64,000 nucleotides of DNA, taken from the NCBI GenBank assembly GCA_019454145.1, contig CP075366.1:723564-787563 (forward strand), in the 5' to 3' direction. Position 1 is the first letter of the stretch, and each line of letters opens with the position of its first letter. Below the pieces are notes generated by a model that saw only the letters and a list, made by a program, of their open reading frames with translations, had not been told where the DNA came from and did no database searches. Positions 35,241 through 44,237 of the stretch are shown in pieces. This DNA comes from Fimbriimonadaceae bacterium. Its GTDB lineage: Bacteria; Armatimonadota; Fimbriimonadia; Fimbriimonadales; Fimbriimonadaceae. The position numbers and the translations under genes were made by a program.

Positions 35241-37175
35241 TTGAAAGGTGCTCGTTATATAGTAGTCGTCGCAGCAGCGTTTTTGCTGATCATTGTTCTA
35301 ATGAACGCCTTGGTCGTCAAGTCGCCTGCATTCGGGTTCGAGGCGCCTAAAGAACTTACTGTTTTAGGTTTCAAGAATGAAATTGCCGCCCAAGCTATTG
35401 AACCAAAAGTGGAATGGGAAGGCTCAACCATTCGCGGAAAATATAAAGATTCCAAAAGAGAGTTCGTAGTCAACGCTGGCCCTTCTACAACTGACTCCGC
35501 CGCTAACTTGATGCAGTATATGGAGCAGAATAAAATTGATAACAAGCTCCTGAATCCTCCAGCTAGCCTTCAAGTACTCGGTGTACTGGCGTCATTCCTT
35601 CCTCTACTGATAATTGTCGCGCTGATTTGGTACTTTATGAGCCGTCAAGCTCAGGCAAGCGGTAACCAAGCGATGAGTTTTGGTCGCTCCCGTGCCCGCA
35701 GAGCCGGAGAAAACACTCCCAAAGTCACTTTTGAAGATGTTGCTGGGATTGATGAAGCTAAAGAAGAGCTTTTTGAAGTCGTTGACTTCCTCAAAAACAC
35801 CAAGCGATATATTTCGCTCGGTGCGAAAATTCCCAAGGGAGTTTTGATGGTTGGCCCTCCAGGCGTTGGAAAAACCCACCTTGCCCGCGCGATTGCCGGT
35901 GAAGCTGGAGTTCCCTTCTTCCACATTTCCGGTTCTGAATTCGTTGAAATGTTCGTCGGGGTTGGTGCATCACGGGTTCGTGACCTATTTGAAACTGCAA
36001 AGGCTCACCGCCCTTGCCTAGTGTTCATTGACGAAATTGACGCAGTAGGTCGCCAACGCGGCACTGGTGTTGGTGGCGGTAACGACGAACGTGAGCAAAC
36101 CCTGAACCAGCTTCTGGTTGAAATGGACGGTTTTGAAGTCAACTCTGGTGTAGTGATTATCGCGGCAACCAACCGAGCTGACGTACTTGATGAAGCCATT
36201 ATGCGACCTGGTCGCTTTGACCGAAAGATTTACATTGATGCGCCAGATGCCATTGGTCGAGAAAAGATTCTTGAAGTCCACGCAAAAGGCAAACCGCTCA
36301 GTTCTGAAGTCAATCTCAAGGCACTTGCAAAACGAAGCCCAGGCTTCACTGGGGCTGACCTGGCCAATACTTTGAACGAAGGTGCACTACTTGCCGCACG
36401 ACGTGGTCACACAAAGATTCTAAGAGATGATTTGGAAGAAGCACTCGACCGAGTAATCGGTGGCCCAGCGCGCAAGAGCCGAGTCATGGATAAGAAAGAG
36501 CAAGCAATCACTGCTTACCACGAAGCTGGTCACGCGATTGTTGGCGAACTGCTTGAATACGCTGACCCTGTTCACAAAGTAACGATTCTCCCTCGAGGAC
36601 ACTCGCTTGGTTCAACCTGGTCGTTGCCAGAAACAGACAGCTATCACACGTCCATGCAGGAACTACTTGATGACATCTGCGTCTGCTTAGGTGGATTGCT
36701 CGCAGAAGAAATTGTTTATAACCAACGATGGACAGGCGCAACTAGTGACCTCCAACGAGTGACCCGAATCGCACGAGCTATGGTCACCAAGTTCGGAATG
36801 AGCGAAAAGCTTGGAACCCTGGCACTTGGACGAAGCAACAGCAACCCGTTTTTAGGTCGGGAAATCCAGTCAGATTCTGACTACAGCGAAGAAATCGCAA
36901 AGCAAATTGACGAAGAGGTTAAGCGCATCGTTGATGAATCCCTTGCGCGGGCCAGAGCTTTGCTTGAAGCGAACCGACAAAAGCTCGACGACGTAGCCAA
37001 TGCCTTGTTGGAATTCGAAACTCTTGATCGTGAAGAATTCTTGCTCGTTATGTCGGGTGAAAAGCTTCCTCCACGCGACGGCGGCTCTGCACCAGCAGTT
37101 GAAACCTCTGAATCAGAGTCCGTTCCTGGTTCAGGCCAAGTTTCACCAGGCAAACTTGAACCTGGAACAGCTTAG
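35241..37175 (+). CDS. ftsH: ATP-dependent zinc metalloprotease FtsH
   Basis: This 644-residue membrane protease has two N-terminal helices (about 5-25 and 115-133) around a periplasmic domain. The AAA+ domain has Walker [10 protein letters not shown] (205-213, a variant of the usual GTGKT) and pore motif FVEMFVGVG. The peptidase zinc motif is HEAGH near 427. FtsH degrades misfolded membrane proteins and regulators such as LpxC or sigma factors. TTG at 35241 has an AGGTGA ribosome site 6 bases upstream. The Pro/Ser-rich tail of about 30 residues is disordered. Confidence 0.96.
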   Translation: MKGARYIVVVAAAFLLIIVLMNALVVKSPAFGFEAPKELTVLGFKNEIAAQAIEPKVEWEGSTIRGKYKDSKREFVVNAGPSTTDSAANLMQYMEQNKIDNKLLNPPASLQVLGVLASFLPLLIIVALIWYFMSRQAQASGNQAMSFGRSRARRAGENTPKVTFEDVAGIDEAKEELFEVVDFLKNTKRYISLGAKIPKGVLMVGPPGVGKTHLARAIAGEAGVPFFHISGSEFVEMFVGVGASRVRDLFETAKAHRPCLVFIDEIDAVGRQRGTGVGGGNDEREQTLNQLLVEMDGFEVNSGVVIIAATNRADVLDEAIMRPGRFDRKIYIDAPDAIGREKILEVHAKGKPLSSEVNLKALAKRSPGFTGADLANTLNEGALLAARRGHTKILRDDLEEALDRVIGGPARKSRVMDKKEQAITAYHEAGHAIVGELLEYADPVHKVTILPRGHSLGSTWSLPETDSYHTSMQELLDDICVCLGGLLAEEIVYNQRWTGATSDLQRVTRIARAMVTKFGMSEKLGTLALGRSNSNPFLGREIQSDSDYSEEIAKQIDEEVKRIVDESLARARALLEANRQKLDDVANALLEFETLDREEFLLVMSGEKLPPRDGGSAPAVETSESESVPGSGQVSPGKLEPGTA

Positions 37176-37256
37176 GGCCTGACGTAATTCGAATATAAAA
37201 AAGTTCTGCAAACACCGCAAGTTTTTTTTCGGTAATATGGTCAGACTGATTCGATT

Positions 37257-37601
37257 ATGAGCGTGGATGAAATTTACGAACAGGGGTTTGAGGCTCGTTG
37301 CGAAGGCCGATACTCAGAAGCAAAGGATTGCTTTAACCGGGTTCTTCAAATGCAACCGGGCCATGCAAATGCAGCTTGGCAACTCGGAGTCGTCATCGGA
37401 TTCGAAGGCGATTTCGATGGTAGCATCGCTGCATTAGAAGCCGTTGTAAAAGCTCATCCTAGCCACTTAGATAGTCGTTACGATCTTGCGATGACTCAGA
37501 TGATGTTGGGAATGCAGGATGAAGCTTGCGCGAACTTCAACGAAATTCTGCGGCAAAATCCTGGACACGAAAAAGCAAAACAGCAAACCGTTTACTGCTA
37601 A
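37257..37601 (+). CDS. small tetratricopeptide repeat protein
   Basis: This 114-residue protein is made of three TPR-like helix pairs (start ATG 37257), with spaced G-x-x-x-x-A patterns such as GRYSEAKDCFNRVLQMQPGH and an evolving A-x-x-x-L-x-G cycle. It has no signal peptide or enzyme domain. TPR proteins serve as scaffolds. It is separated from ftsH by about 80 bases with a T-rich stretch (37222-37229) that could end the ftsH transcript weakly. Confidence 0.8.
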   Translation: MSVDEIYEQGFEARCEGRYSEAKDCFNRVLQMQPGHANAAWQLGVVIGFEGDFDGSIAALEAVVKAHPSHLDSRYDLAMTQMMLGMQDEACANFNEILRQNPGHEKAKQQTVYC

Positions 37602-37613
37602 AAAACAGTCTGT

Positions 37614-39947
37614 TTGAACGTGGAAGAAACTCCGCAACCTACTAAGCCAAGTATCAACATCCCCAGTTGGGCGATTGTGTTATTCCTCGTTGTGGTGCCC
37701 CTTATTGCGCTTTGGCCCGCGGTGTTCACCGGCAAAGTAATCGGCCCGTTTGACCAAATCTCGAAAATGGTTCCGACCTGGGAAACCCAGGAATCGAACC
37801 GTGCTTGGGATATTTTGCAAGCAGACGGCGCACTCCAGTTTTACGGATGGCGCGATTTAGTATTTGAAGCTCACCGAACCGGAAAACACCCTGGCTGGAA
37901 TCCTTACCAACTCGGCGGAACGCCTCTGATTGCCAATTCGCAATCCGCACCCTTTTATCCTTTACACTTTCTTTTTGGCGAATTGGGAATCCCTACCGGA
38001 CTAGCCATCGCCTTGCTGGCTTGGATTCACTTGGCGATAGGAGCATTAGGTGTACGCGCTCTTGCAAAACGCCTGGGAGCAGGCGAGCCAGGCGCGGTGT
38101 TTGGTGCCGCAGCTTTCGCCCTCAGTCCATTTGCCATCGCGTGGACGGCTCTGCCCAGCGTGATGACGACCTGCTGCTGGATTCCCGTTGCTCTTGCTTG
38201 CCTTCATCGTTCCATAACAAAATACACCTTTGCCAGCTTCATAACGCTTGGCGGATCGGTAGCTATGCTCTGTACTGGTGGGCATTTGCAGTTCACTTTG
38301 TACGGACTGCTAGCCCTACTTATTGCCGGGTTGATTTGGGCCGCTGTTGGGAACTGGAAATCTCGTGATCATATTTGGGGTTCTGTTCTTGCAATCGGTG
38401 CCGTTTTCCTGGGATTAGCCGCTTCGCTCTGCCAACTCAGCCCAGTGCAGAGTTTCAGCCAGTATTCGCACCGTGCAGGTGCCCCAACTGCCGAAGGATT
38501 TGCCGCTTATCAAGCATCTAGCGTGAAGTCGTACGAACTCATCGGTTTGGTCGCGCCGGGACTGCTCGGCGCGCCGGGAGTTCCGGAAGAGGAATCTGAA
38601 GAAAGCGTCATCCCCAACACCTGGCCGATGAGAATCAAAGCAGGCGGGAATTACGCCGAATCAGCAATCTATCTCACTGTTCCTATCCTCCTTGCGTTAT
38701 TCATGATTCGGCGACGAATAGACATCAAAGCGGCCGCTCCAGTGATCGCAATCGGACTATTTGGATTGGCCCTGGCCCTGGGAACCGGGCTAAACGCACT
38801 TCTCTACTTCAACATCCCTGGGTTCAGTGCAACTGGCTCGCCTGGTCGGGCGGGAATCCTGTTTGTGATTGCCGCTTGTACTTTAGCGGCAATCGCTATT
38901 CCACGGAATGCTAGCGATACAAACCCTAAGGAAAAAGCAACAAGCTTTTTTGTTTTGCTTGCGGTTTGTGTAGCCACTATTCTCTACGTAAACACCCTCG
39001 GAAGCTTGCCGACATGGATTCCCGGCGATTCGGTTGCCCAGTCCGTCGCACGGCGATTGGTTGCAACTCTGCCTCTCATTCTCGTTTCTATTGCACTCAG
39101 TGCAGGAGCCTGGTTTATGTGGGCGAAAAAAGCACAATTATGGCTTGGAACGGGTCTGGCTTTGCTAGCCCACCTAGTCCTCGCGCAAACGCAAATTCTG
39201 CCGTTTAGCACGTCGCCTCCAAAACCACAGGCAACCGAATTACAAACCCGGCGTGCCTTTGTGAATGGCCCATGGGATTTCTTCCGTGCGACTACCGCGC
39301 TCATGCCTCCCAATACCGCCACGATCAACCGGATGCAGGATATAGGCGGCTACGATTCCTTACTTCACCGCGACACCGTAGCGTTGCTACGGGACATCAA
39401 CACCGAGGATGCGGCTCCTCCGATCAACGGCAACATGATGTTCATAAAAACAAAGTTTGATCCCGCCAAACTCTCAGAAGCGGGCGTTACTGAACTTTGG
39501 TCGAGGCTACAGTTGCCCCAGCTTTCCGAACCCACCGAACGCAAGGAAGGATATTTTATTTATCATCTTGCTGGGCCGGGGTTACTTTCGAGTCCTCAGC
39601 AAGACGCAAAAATCACAGAACTCAATACTCAAGGGTTCAAAGTGACTGCCACTGGGCCAGGAAAACTCACCGCACGTTATCGCAACATTCCTGGCTGGAT
39701 CGCATTCGATAACAGCGGCCCGCAACTAATCAGCGGAGAGACATGGATTGAGGTTGAACTGAAGGAAGGATCTCAAAACCTTTCGTTCGTCTATATTCCT
39801 CCTGGATCAAAATCACCCGTCTTCCTGTACATTCTTGCGGTTTTTGCCCTGATTTTTGCTGTTAAACCAGACTTGATCCCGGTGCGAAAGCTACAGGTAG
39901 CCGAAAATCCCGTACAATCAGAAGAAGCCGAAAACACTGAGCCATGA
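37614..39947 (+). CDS. large polytopic membrane protein, YfhO-like
   Basis: This 777-residue protein has 12 or more hydrophobic segments and a C-terminal soluble region of about 200 residues. The N-terminal third carries W-N-P-Y-Q-L-G-G-T-P-L-I-A-N-S-Q-S-A and P-F-Y-P-L-H-F, the signature of YfhO-type (GT-C related) proteins, which transfer sugars to lipid-linked or surface polymers in Bacillus and others. TTG 37614 or GTG 37620 is the start. The stop overlaps the next ATG (ATGA). Fold-level assignment is fair; the substrate is unknown. Confidence 0.8.
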   Translation: MNVEETPQPTKPSINIPSWAIVLFLVVVPLIALWPAVFTGKVIGPFDQISKMVPTWETQESNRAWDILQADGALQFYGWRDLVFEAHRTGKHPGWNPYQLGGTPLIANSQSAPFYPLHFLFGELGIPTGLAIALLAWIHLAIGALGVRALAKRLGAGEPGAVFGAAAFALSPFAIAWTALPSVMTTCCWIPVALACLHRSITKYTFASFITLGGSVAMLCTGGHLQFTLYGLLALLIAGLIWAAVGNWKSRDHIWGSVLAIGAVFLGLAASLCQLSPVQSFSQYSHRAGAPTAEGFAAYQASSVKSYELIGLVAPGLLGAPGVPEEESEESVIPNTWPMRIKAGGNYAESAIYLTVPILLALFMIRRRIDIKAAAPVIAIGLFGLALALGTGLNALLYFNIPGFSATGSPGRAGILFVIAACTLAAIAIPRNASDTNPKEKATSFFVLLAVCVATILYVNTLGSLPTWIPGDSVAQSVARRLVATLPLILVSIALSAGAWFMWAKKAQLWLGTGLALLAHLVLAQTQILPFSTSPPKPQATELQTRRAFVNGPWDFFRATTALMPPNTATINRMQDIGGYDSLLHRDTVALLRDINTEDAAPPINGNMMFIKTKFDPAKLSEAGVTELWSRLQLPQLSEPTERKEGYFIYHLAGPGLLSSPQQDAKITELNTQGFKVTATGPGKLTARYRNIPGWIAFDNSGPQLISGETWIEVELKEGSQNLSFVYIPPGSKSPVFLYILAVFALIFAVKPDLIPVRKLQVAENPVQSEEAENTEP

Positions 39948-40231
39948 GCCTCCGACCAGAACTTCTTCCCGATCTACTACCCAAACTCCAGCAGGAGCGG
40001 TTCCGAACGGTGATCTTCAACAATGATTACACGCCGATGGACGTGGTTGTAATGATCTTGATGCAGGCCACTGGGTGCGATGCTGAAGAAGCAGTCATTG
40101 AAATGTGGGAAGCCCATCACTTTGGTCAGGCGAATGTCCATTTTTCAAGCCAGATCGAATGCCAACGGGCCGCCGATCTCATCCAATCAGTCGGAGTCAA
40201 GACAGAGGTGTTGCCAGAATGGAACGATTGA
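39944..40231 (+). CDS. clpS: ClpS-family adaptor, copy 1
   Basis: This 95-residue protein brings N-degron substrates to the ClpAP protease. The binding-pocket strand is FNNDYTPMDV (25-34), close to the canonical V-N-D-D-Y-T-P-M-E. Asn26, Asp28, Thr30 and gatekeeper Met32 are kept, with Asn27 in place of the usual Asp; the ligand histidine is His59. The length is normal. It overlaps the preceding gene by 4 bases and is followed, overlapping by 13 bases, by a second clpS. No clpA is in the window. Confidence 0.93.
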   Translation: MSLRPELLPDLLPKLQQERFRTVIFNNDYTPMDVVVMILMQATGCDAEEAVIEMWEAHHFGQANVHFSSQIECQRAADLIQSVGVKTEVLPEWND

Positions 40232-40584
40232 CAAACCTCGGCGCACTTACCGTCAGCCACACTGCGGTTGTTGAACCGCCAGTCTGGGAAAACAGTTCCC
40301 CAGTTGCCGAGCCTGATGTAATTCCAAGCCAGAGTGATAAAACGGGCGGAGGTTGGTTAGTCACCGTTTTTAACAACGAAACCAACACCTATTTGGAAGT
40401 CGTTGCAATCCTGATGATCGCGACTGGTTGCGATGCGGAAGAAGCGTATATCGAAACGTGGGAAATTGACCATTACGGGCAATGCCCCGTGCACCGAGCC
40501 AGTCAATCGGAATGCGAAAAAGCGGCAGAAATCATCGCCACAATCGGCATTCGTGTAGAGGCAGAGCCTGATCCTCTCGCATAA
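40219..40584 (+). CDS. ClpS-family adaptor, divergent copy 2
   Basis: This 121-residue protein starts at ATG 40219, inside the first clpS end. It has an extra N-terminal segment of about 45 residues. The core then aligns with copy 1 without gaps over 60 residues (for example T-G-C-D-A-E-E-A in both). The pocket strand reads FNNETNTYLE (51-60). At the positions of copy 1 Asp28, Thr30 and Met32 it has Glu54, Asn56 and Tyr58, while the ligand histidine is kept at 85. A changed specificity or a non-degron role is likely. Readings from an upstream ATG (40105) run in the frame behind copy 1 and are not real. Confidence 0.85.
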   Translation: MERLTNLGALTVSHTAVVEPPVWENSSPVAEPDVIPSQSDKTGGGWLVTVFNNETNTYLEVVAILMIATGCDAEEAYIETWEIDHYGQCPVHRASQSECEKAAEIIATIGIRVEAEPDPLA

Positions 40585-40590
40585 TGTTTT

Positions 40591-40619
40591 TTGAACTAGG
40601 AATGAACCTAAGGCACAAT
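40591..40619 (+). promoter_or_regulatory. sigma70-type promoter for gyrA
   Basis: TTGAAC (40591-40596), a 17-base spacer and CACAAT (40614-40619) fit a housekeeping promoter, with a weak -10. It lies in the 113-base gap between the second clpS gene and gyrA, about 79 bases before the gyrA start. Confidence 0.45.
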
Positions 40620-40697
40620 ACTTTTCCCAGGTAAAATTGACCCGAAAACCGCGCACTGTGCGGCTCTCAAATCTTATCGTTCGTCTGGAATTCAACC

Positions 40698-43187
40698 GTG
40701 CCTGATCAGGATCCAACTATCCCGTCCGTTCCTATTGATGAGGAACTCGCCAAAAGTTATGTGAACTACGCGATGAGCGTTATCATTTCGCGTGCACTCC
40801 CCGATGTGCGCGATGGAATGAAGCCAGTTCAACGCCGCATTGTTTACGCAATGCGCGAGCTCAACATGACCCCTGATAGTGGCTTTACGAAGTGCGCTAA
40901 GGTCTGCGGTCAAACGAGTGGCGACTATCACCCGCACGGTGAAGCAGTTATCTATCCAACTCTTGTGCGTATGGCTCAGCCGTTCACCATGCGCTATCCG
41001 CTGATCACGGGTCAGGGCAACTACGGTTCAATTGATGGCGACCCGCCGGCTGCGATGCGATATACCGAATGTCGCCTCGCTCCGATTGCGATGGAGCTTC
41101 TAGAAGACCTTGAAAAAGATTCCGTCGAGTGGATGCGCAACTACTCAAACGTGGTTAACGAGCCCATGTACCTTCCGGGCAAGTTCCCCAACCTGCTCTG
41201 CAATGGAACTCAAGGAATCGCGGTTGGAATGGCGACCTCAATGCCTCCGCACAACCTCACCGAAGTCTGCAATGCCATTTTGATGAGGATTGAAAATCCT
41301 GAGTGTTCGCTTGATGAAATCATGGAAGTCCTTCCTGGCCCTGACTTCCCCACTTATGGGTTGATTATGGGTAAGAAAGGAATCCGCGACGCCTATGAAT
41401 CCGGCCGTGGATCAGTTGTGATGCAAGCCAAAACCATGATCGAGCCATCGGACATGGGCAAGAGCAAAATCGTTATTACCGAACTGCCTTACCAAGTCAA
41501 CAAGAAGAACTTGGTTGAAAACATTGCTCGCTTGGCCAAACTCAAAAAATTTGACGGCATCACCGATGTTCAAGACTATTCCGACAAACGAGGGATGCGC
41601 GTCGAAGTTGAATTCCGCCGCGATGTCAACCCGAACCGTGCTCTGAACTATCTACTGAAGCACACGGCTTTGCGATCAACGTTCGGTTGCACCATGCTCA
41701 GTTTGATTGACGGTGCTCCTCGGGTCAGCCCATTGTTGACTTTGTTGGATGAATACATCCGGCACCGCCGAACCATTATCATTCGGCGAACTCGGTACGA
41801 ACTTTATCGTGCGTTAGAAACTGTTCACCTCCAAGAAGGCTATCAGATCACGCGGAGGTTCCTCGATGAAATTATCGCGGCGATCCGCTCTGCCGCTGAC
41901 CAAAACGAAGCTCTAGTGACTTTGGTTCGCAAATTTGATATGTCGCCCGCTCAGGCTCGTGCAGTGCTGAGCATGCAACTGCGCCGACTTACTCAACTTG
42001 ACCAGGCTCAGCTGGAAGCCGACTACAAAGCGGCCCTTCTCAAGGTTCAAGACTTGATGAACATCCTTACGGATGAGAAGCGATTGCTTGCGATCTTGAA
42101 CGAGGAAGTCACCACCATGCGCGACAAGTATGGTGATGAGCGACGCACGAAGATCATTCCGCGCGAAGCCGGTGATTTCAGTGAAGAAGACCTCATTCCA
42201 GAAGAAGAAGCGATCGTGAGCATTAGCCGAGACGGCTACATCAAGCGGATTTCCGTAGATGCTTACCGCCAACAAAAACGCGGCGGCAAGGGTCTGAAAT
42301 CGGTGATGAAGCAAGACGATGAACCTGCTCACCTATTCCAGGTGAATACGCACCACTTCATTCTGTTCTTCACCAACCGTGGCCGGGTTTACAAACTGCG
42401 CGCTTACGATCTACCAGAAACATCGCGTTACAGCCGCGGTATGCCGGTAATTAACTACATCGCGATTGAAAGTGAAGAACGAGTAACCGCAACCGTCAGC
42501 GTGAAAGATATCAAGGGTGAAGGCTTCCTGACCATGATCACTAAGTACGGTGAAGTCAAGCGAACTCCAATGGATTCATTTGCTAACCTGAGGTCAAACG
42601 GTCTGCGAGCGTTCGATATCGAGGATGGCGACGAACTCGGTTGGGTTCTCACATCTGCTGGTCAAAACGACATCATGATCGTGACTCACAACGGAATGTC
42701 CATTCGGTTCAAAGAAACTGATGCGACTTCCCGCTCACGCGCCGCTGGCGGCGTACGCGCAATCCGACTGAAAGACGAAAGCGATTACATTGTTGGGGCT
42801 GACATCGTTCGTGAAGGTGCAACACTATTGGTTGTCGGTGAAAATGGATACGGCAAGCGCACCGACCTAGAGGAATACCGAAAACAAACTCGCGGAGGTT
42901 CTGGAATTCTCACAATGAACTGCACCGAAAAGACTGGACGCATTGTTTCGGCCGAAATCGTTGATGATGTCGATAAACTCGTCGTGCTCACCACTGGTGG
43001 TCAAGGAATCCGCATCAAGGTGAAAGATATCCGCTTAGTTAAGCGAGTTGCCCAAGGTGTCAAACTCATCAATCTCAAGGAAGGCCACTTGATTGCCTCA
43101 ATCGCCAGATTGGTTGATGACCCAGATGAAGGAGATAATCCAGCCGGCGAAGAAGTTGATCAAATGGAGTTGATCGACGAAGAATAA
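40698..43187 (+). CDS. gyrA: DNA gyrase subunit A
   Basis: This 829-residue subunit breaks and rejoins DNA to introduce negative supercoils with GyrB. The catalytic tyrosine is Tyr122 (A-A-M-R-Y-T-E-C-R). The DNA-gate core spans about 20-500, and the C-terminal beta-pinwheel includes the GyrA box as Q-Q-K-R-G-G-K-G near 521-528, which separates it from ParC. The quinolone-determining loop HPHGEAVIYPTLVRMAQ has Ala at 83 and Pro at 87, where E. coli has Ser and Asp. GTG at 40698 is the start. The stop is followed directly by a terminator. Confidence 0.96.
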   Translation: MPDQDPTIPSVPIDEELAKSYVNYAMSVIISRALPDVRDGMKPVQRRIVYAMRELNMTPDSGFTKCAKVCGQTSGDYHPHGEAVIYPTLVRMAQPFTMRYPLITGQGNYGSIDGDPPAAMRYTECRLAPIAMELLEDLEKDSVEWMRNYSNVVNEPMYLPGKFPNLLCNGTQGIAVGMATSMPPHNLTEVCNAILMRIENPECSLDEIMEVLPGPDFPTYGLIMGKKGIRDAYESGRGSVVMQAKTMIEPSDMGKSKIVITELPYQVNKKNLVENIARLAKLKKFDGITDVQDYSDKRGMRVEVEFRRDVNPNRALNYLLKHTALRSTFGCTMLSLIDGAPRVSPLLTLLDEYIRHRRTIIIRRTRYELYRALETVHLQEGYQITRRFLDEIIAAIRSAADQNEALVTLVRKFDMSPAQARAVLSMQLRRLTQLDQAQLEADYKAALLKVQDLMNILTDEKRLLAILNEEVTTMRDKYGDERRTKIIPREAGDFSEEDLIPEEEAIVSISRDGYIKRISVDAYRQQKRGGKGLKSVMKQDDEPAHLFQVNTHHFILFFTNRGRVYKLRAYDLPETSRYSRGMPVINYIAIESEERVTATVSVKDIKGEGFLTMITKYGEVKRTPMDSFANLRSNGLRAFDIEDGDELGWVLTSAGQNDIMIVTHNGMSIRFKETDATSRSRAAGGVRAIRLKDESDYIVGADIVREGATLLVVGENGYGKRTDLEEYRKQTRGGSGILTMNCTEKTGRIVSAEIVDDVDKLVVLTTGGQGIRIKVKDIRLVKRVAQGVKLINLKEGHLIASIARLVDDPDEGDNPAGEEVDQMELIDEE

Positions 43188-43193
43188 ATAAGT

Positions 43194-43229
43194 AAGAGCA
43201 TCCTCTAGTGTCGAGGATGCTCTTTATAT
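43194..43229 (+). terminator. intrinsic terminator after gyrA
   Basis: AAGAGCATCCTC (43194-43205) pairs perfectly over 12 bases with GAGGATGCTCTT (43213-43224) around a 7-base loop, followed by TATATT. It ends the gyrA transcript; the next gene starts 8 bases after it. Confidence 0.85.
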
Positions 43230-43236
43230 TACTCCC

Positions 43237-44193
43237 ATGAGTACTCCTCCAACCTATCAATACCAACCGAGAGCACCGCACCCTCCACGCGGAAGATTTG
43301 ATTTCGCCGTCTTTAGCGAAGCACTAGATATCATGAAGCTGGCGCCAATCCCGCTCATGGCGTATTCGCTGATCGGGCTGATTATCTTGATGGTTGTCGG
43401 GCAGGTTGGAAATATCCCTCAGACAGTTATCATGTTCGGGGCCGGAAACAGCCTTCCCTTTAACTCTATTATTATGATCTCGGTTATTGGCGGAGTTATT
43501 AGTATGATTTTGCAGCAAGCAATGTTAACATGCACAATGGCAGGAATGATGACCATGGGTCGCACTGCTATGCGCCGAGAAATCCCTGACGTTTCTGAAG
43601 GGTTTTACGTTTTTAGAAAGTTTGTTCCCCTCGCCATCACGGGCACGTTGCCGATACTGGTTATGGTTCCAGTTATTGCGTTGGCACTACCTGTATTAAT
43701 GAATAATATGTCTACTTTCAGATCCAATGCGAGCAGTGCGGAAATCTTCTCACTTCTATCCCAATTCATGGGTATCTATGCAATTGGATTACTGCTTTAT
43801 ATTATTGCTTGGGCTTTCTTTTTTATGGCACCAATAGCCGTGCTCGTGGAGGATTTGCCACCTGGAGAAGCAATAATGAAATCAGTGACTCTTGCTTCTA
43901 ATAATTTCTTTAAGATTATTCTCTTCTTAATTGCTTACGTGTTTTTAAATTTTGTCGGATTTCTGGCATGTTGTATCGGATACTTTTTTGTTCAGCCTTG
44001 GCTATCCATTACTTCAATGCTGATTTATCGAGATTTAGCCAACGTACATTTGGTGGAACCGATCAACAAAGCCGATGGCTACTCGCCATATCCACGTGAG
44101 TTCGATGCACACATGCCTCATGTTGGTGATAATCCACCCCAGTCACCACCGACAGAACAGCCGACGGATTACAGCAAACCGCCAGAGCCATAA
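43237..44193 (+). CDS. polytopic membrane protein, unknown
   Basis: This 318-residue protein has a Pro-rich N-terminus, about six hydrophobic segments (roughly 45-65, 85-115, 140-165, 185-215, 230-270) and a Pro-rich tail. The segment E-A-I-M-K-S-V-T-L-A-S-N-N-F-F-K near 220 recalls the DUF975/GPDP membrane-domain group, a fold of unknown role found in diderm and Gram-positive bacteria. I give no function. The bidirectional terminator follows at once. Confidence 0.65.
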   Translation: MSTPPTYQYQPRAPHPPRGRFDFAVFSEALDIMKLAPIPLMAYSLIGLIILMVVGQVGNIPQTVIMFGAGNSLPFNSIIMISVIGGVISMILQQAMLTCTMAGMMTMGRTAMRREIPDVSEGFYVFRKFVPLAITGTLPILVMVPVIALALPVLMNNMSTFRSNASSAEIFSLLSQFMGIYAIGLLLYIIAWAFFFMAPIAVLVEDLPPGEAIMKSVTLASNNFFKIILFLIAYVFLNFVGFLACCIGYFFVQPWLSITSMLIYRDLANVHLVEPINKADGYSPYPREFDAHMPHVGDNPPQSPPTEQPTDYSKPPEP

Positions 44194-44226
44194 AAAAATC
44201 CCCACCTGAAATCAGGTGGGGATTTT
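44192..44226. terminator. bidirectional intrinsic terminator
   Basis: A perfect 15-base-pair stem (44195-44209 with 44212-44226) has a 2-base loop and flanking A- and T-runs on both sides. It ends the membrane-protein gene on the plus strand and the glycine-rich gene on the minus strand. Confidence 0.9.
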
Positions 44227-44237
44227 CACTTTTAACT

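Noticed and set aside
37204-37229. T-rich stretch after ftsH as a terminator
   Set aside because: Only a 3-base stem can be drawn next to the T-run, so support is insufficient.
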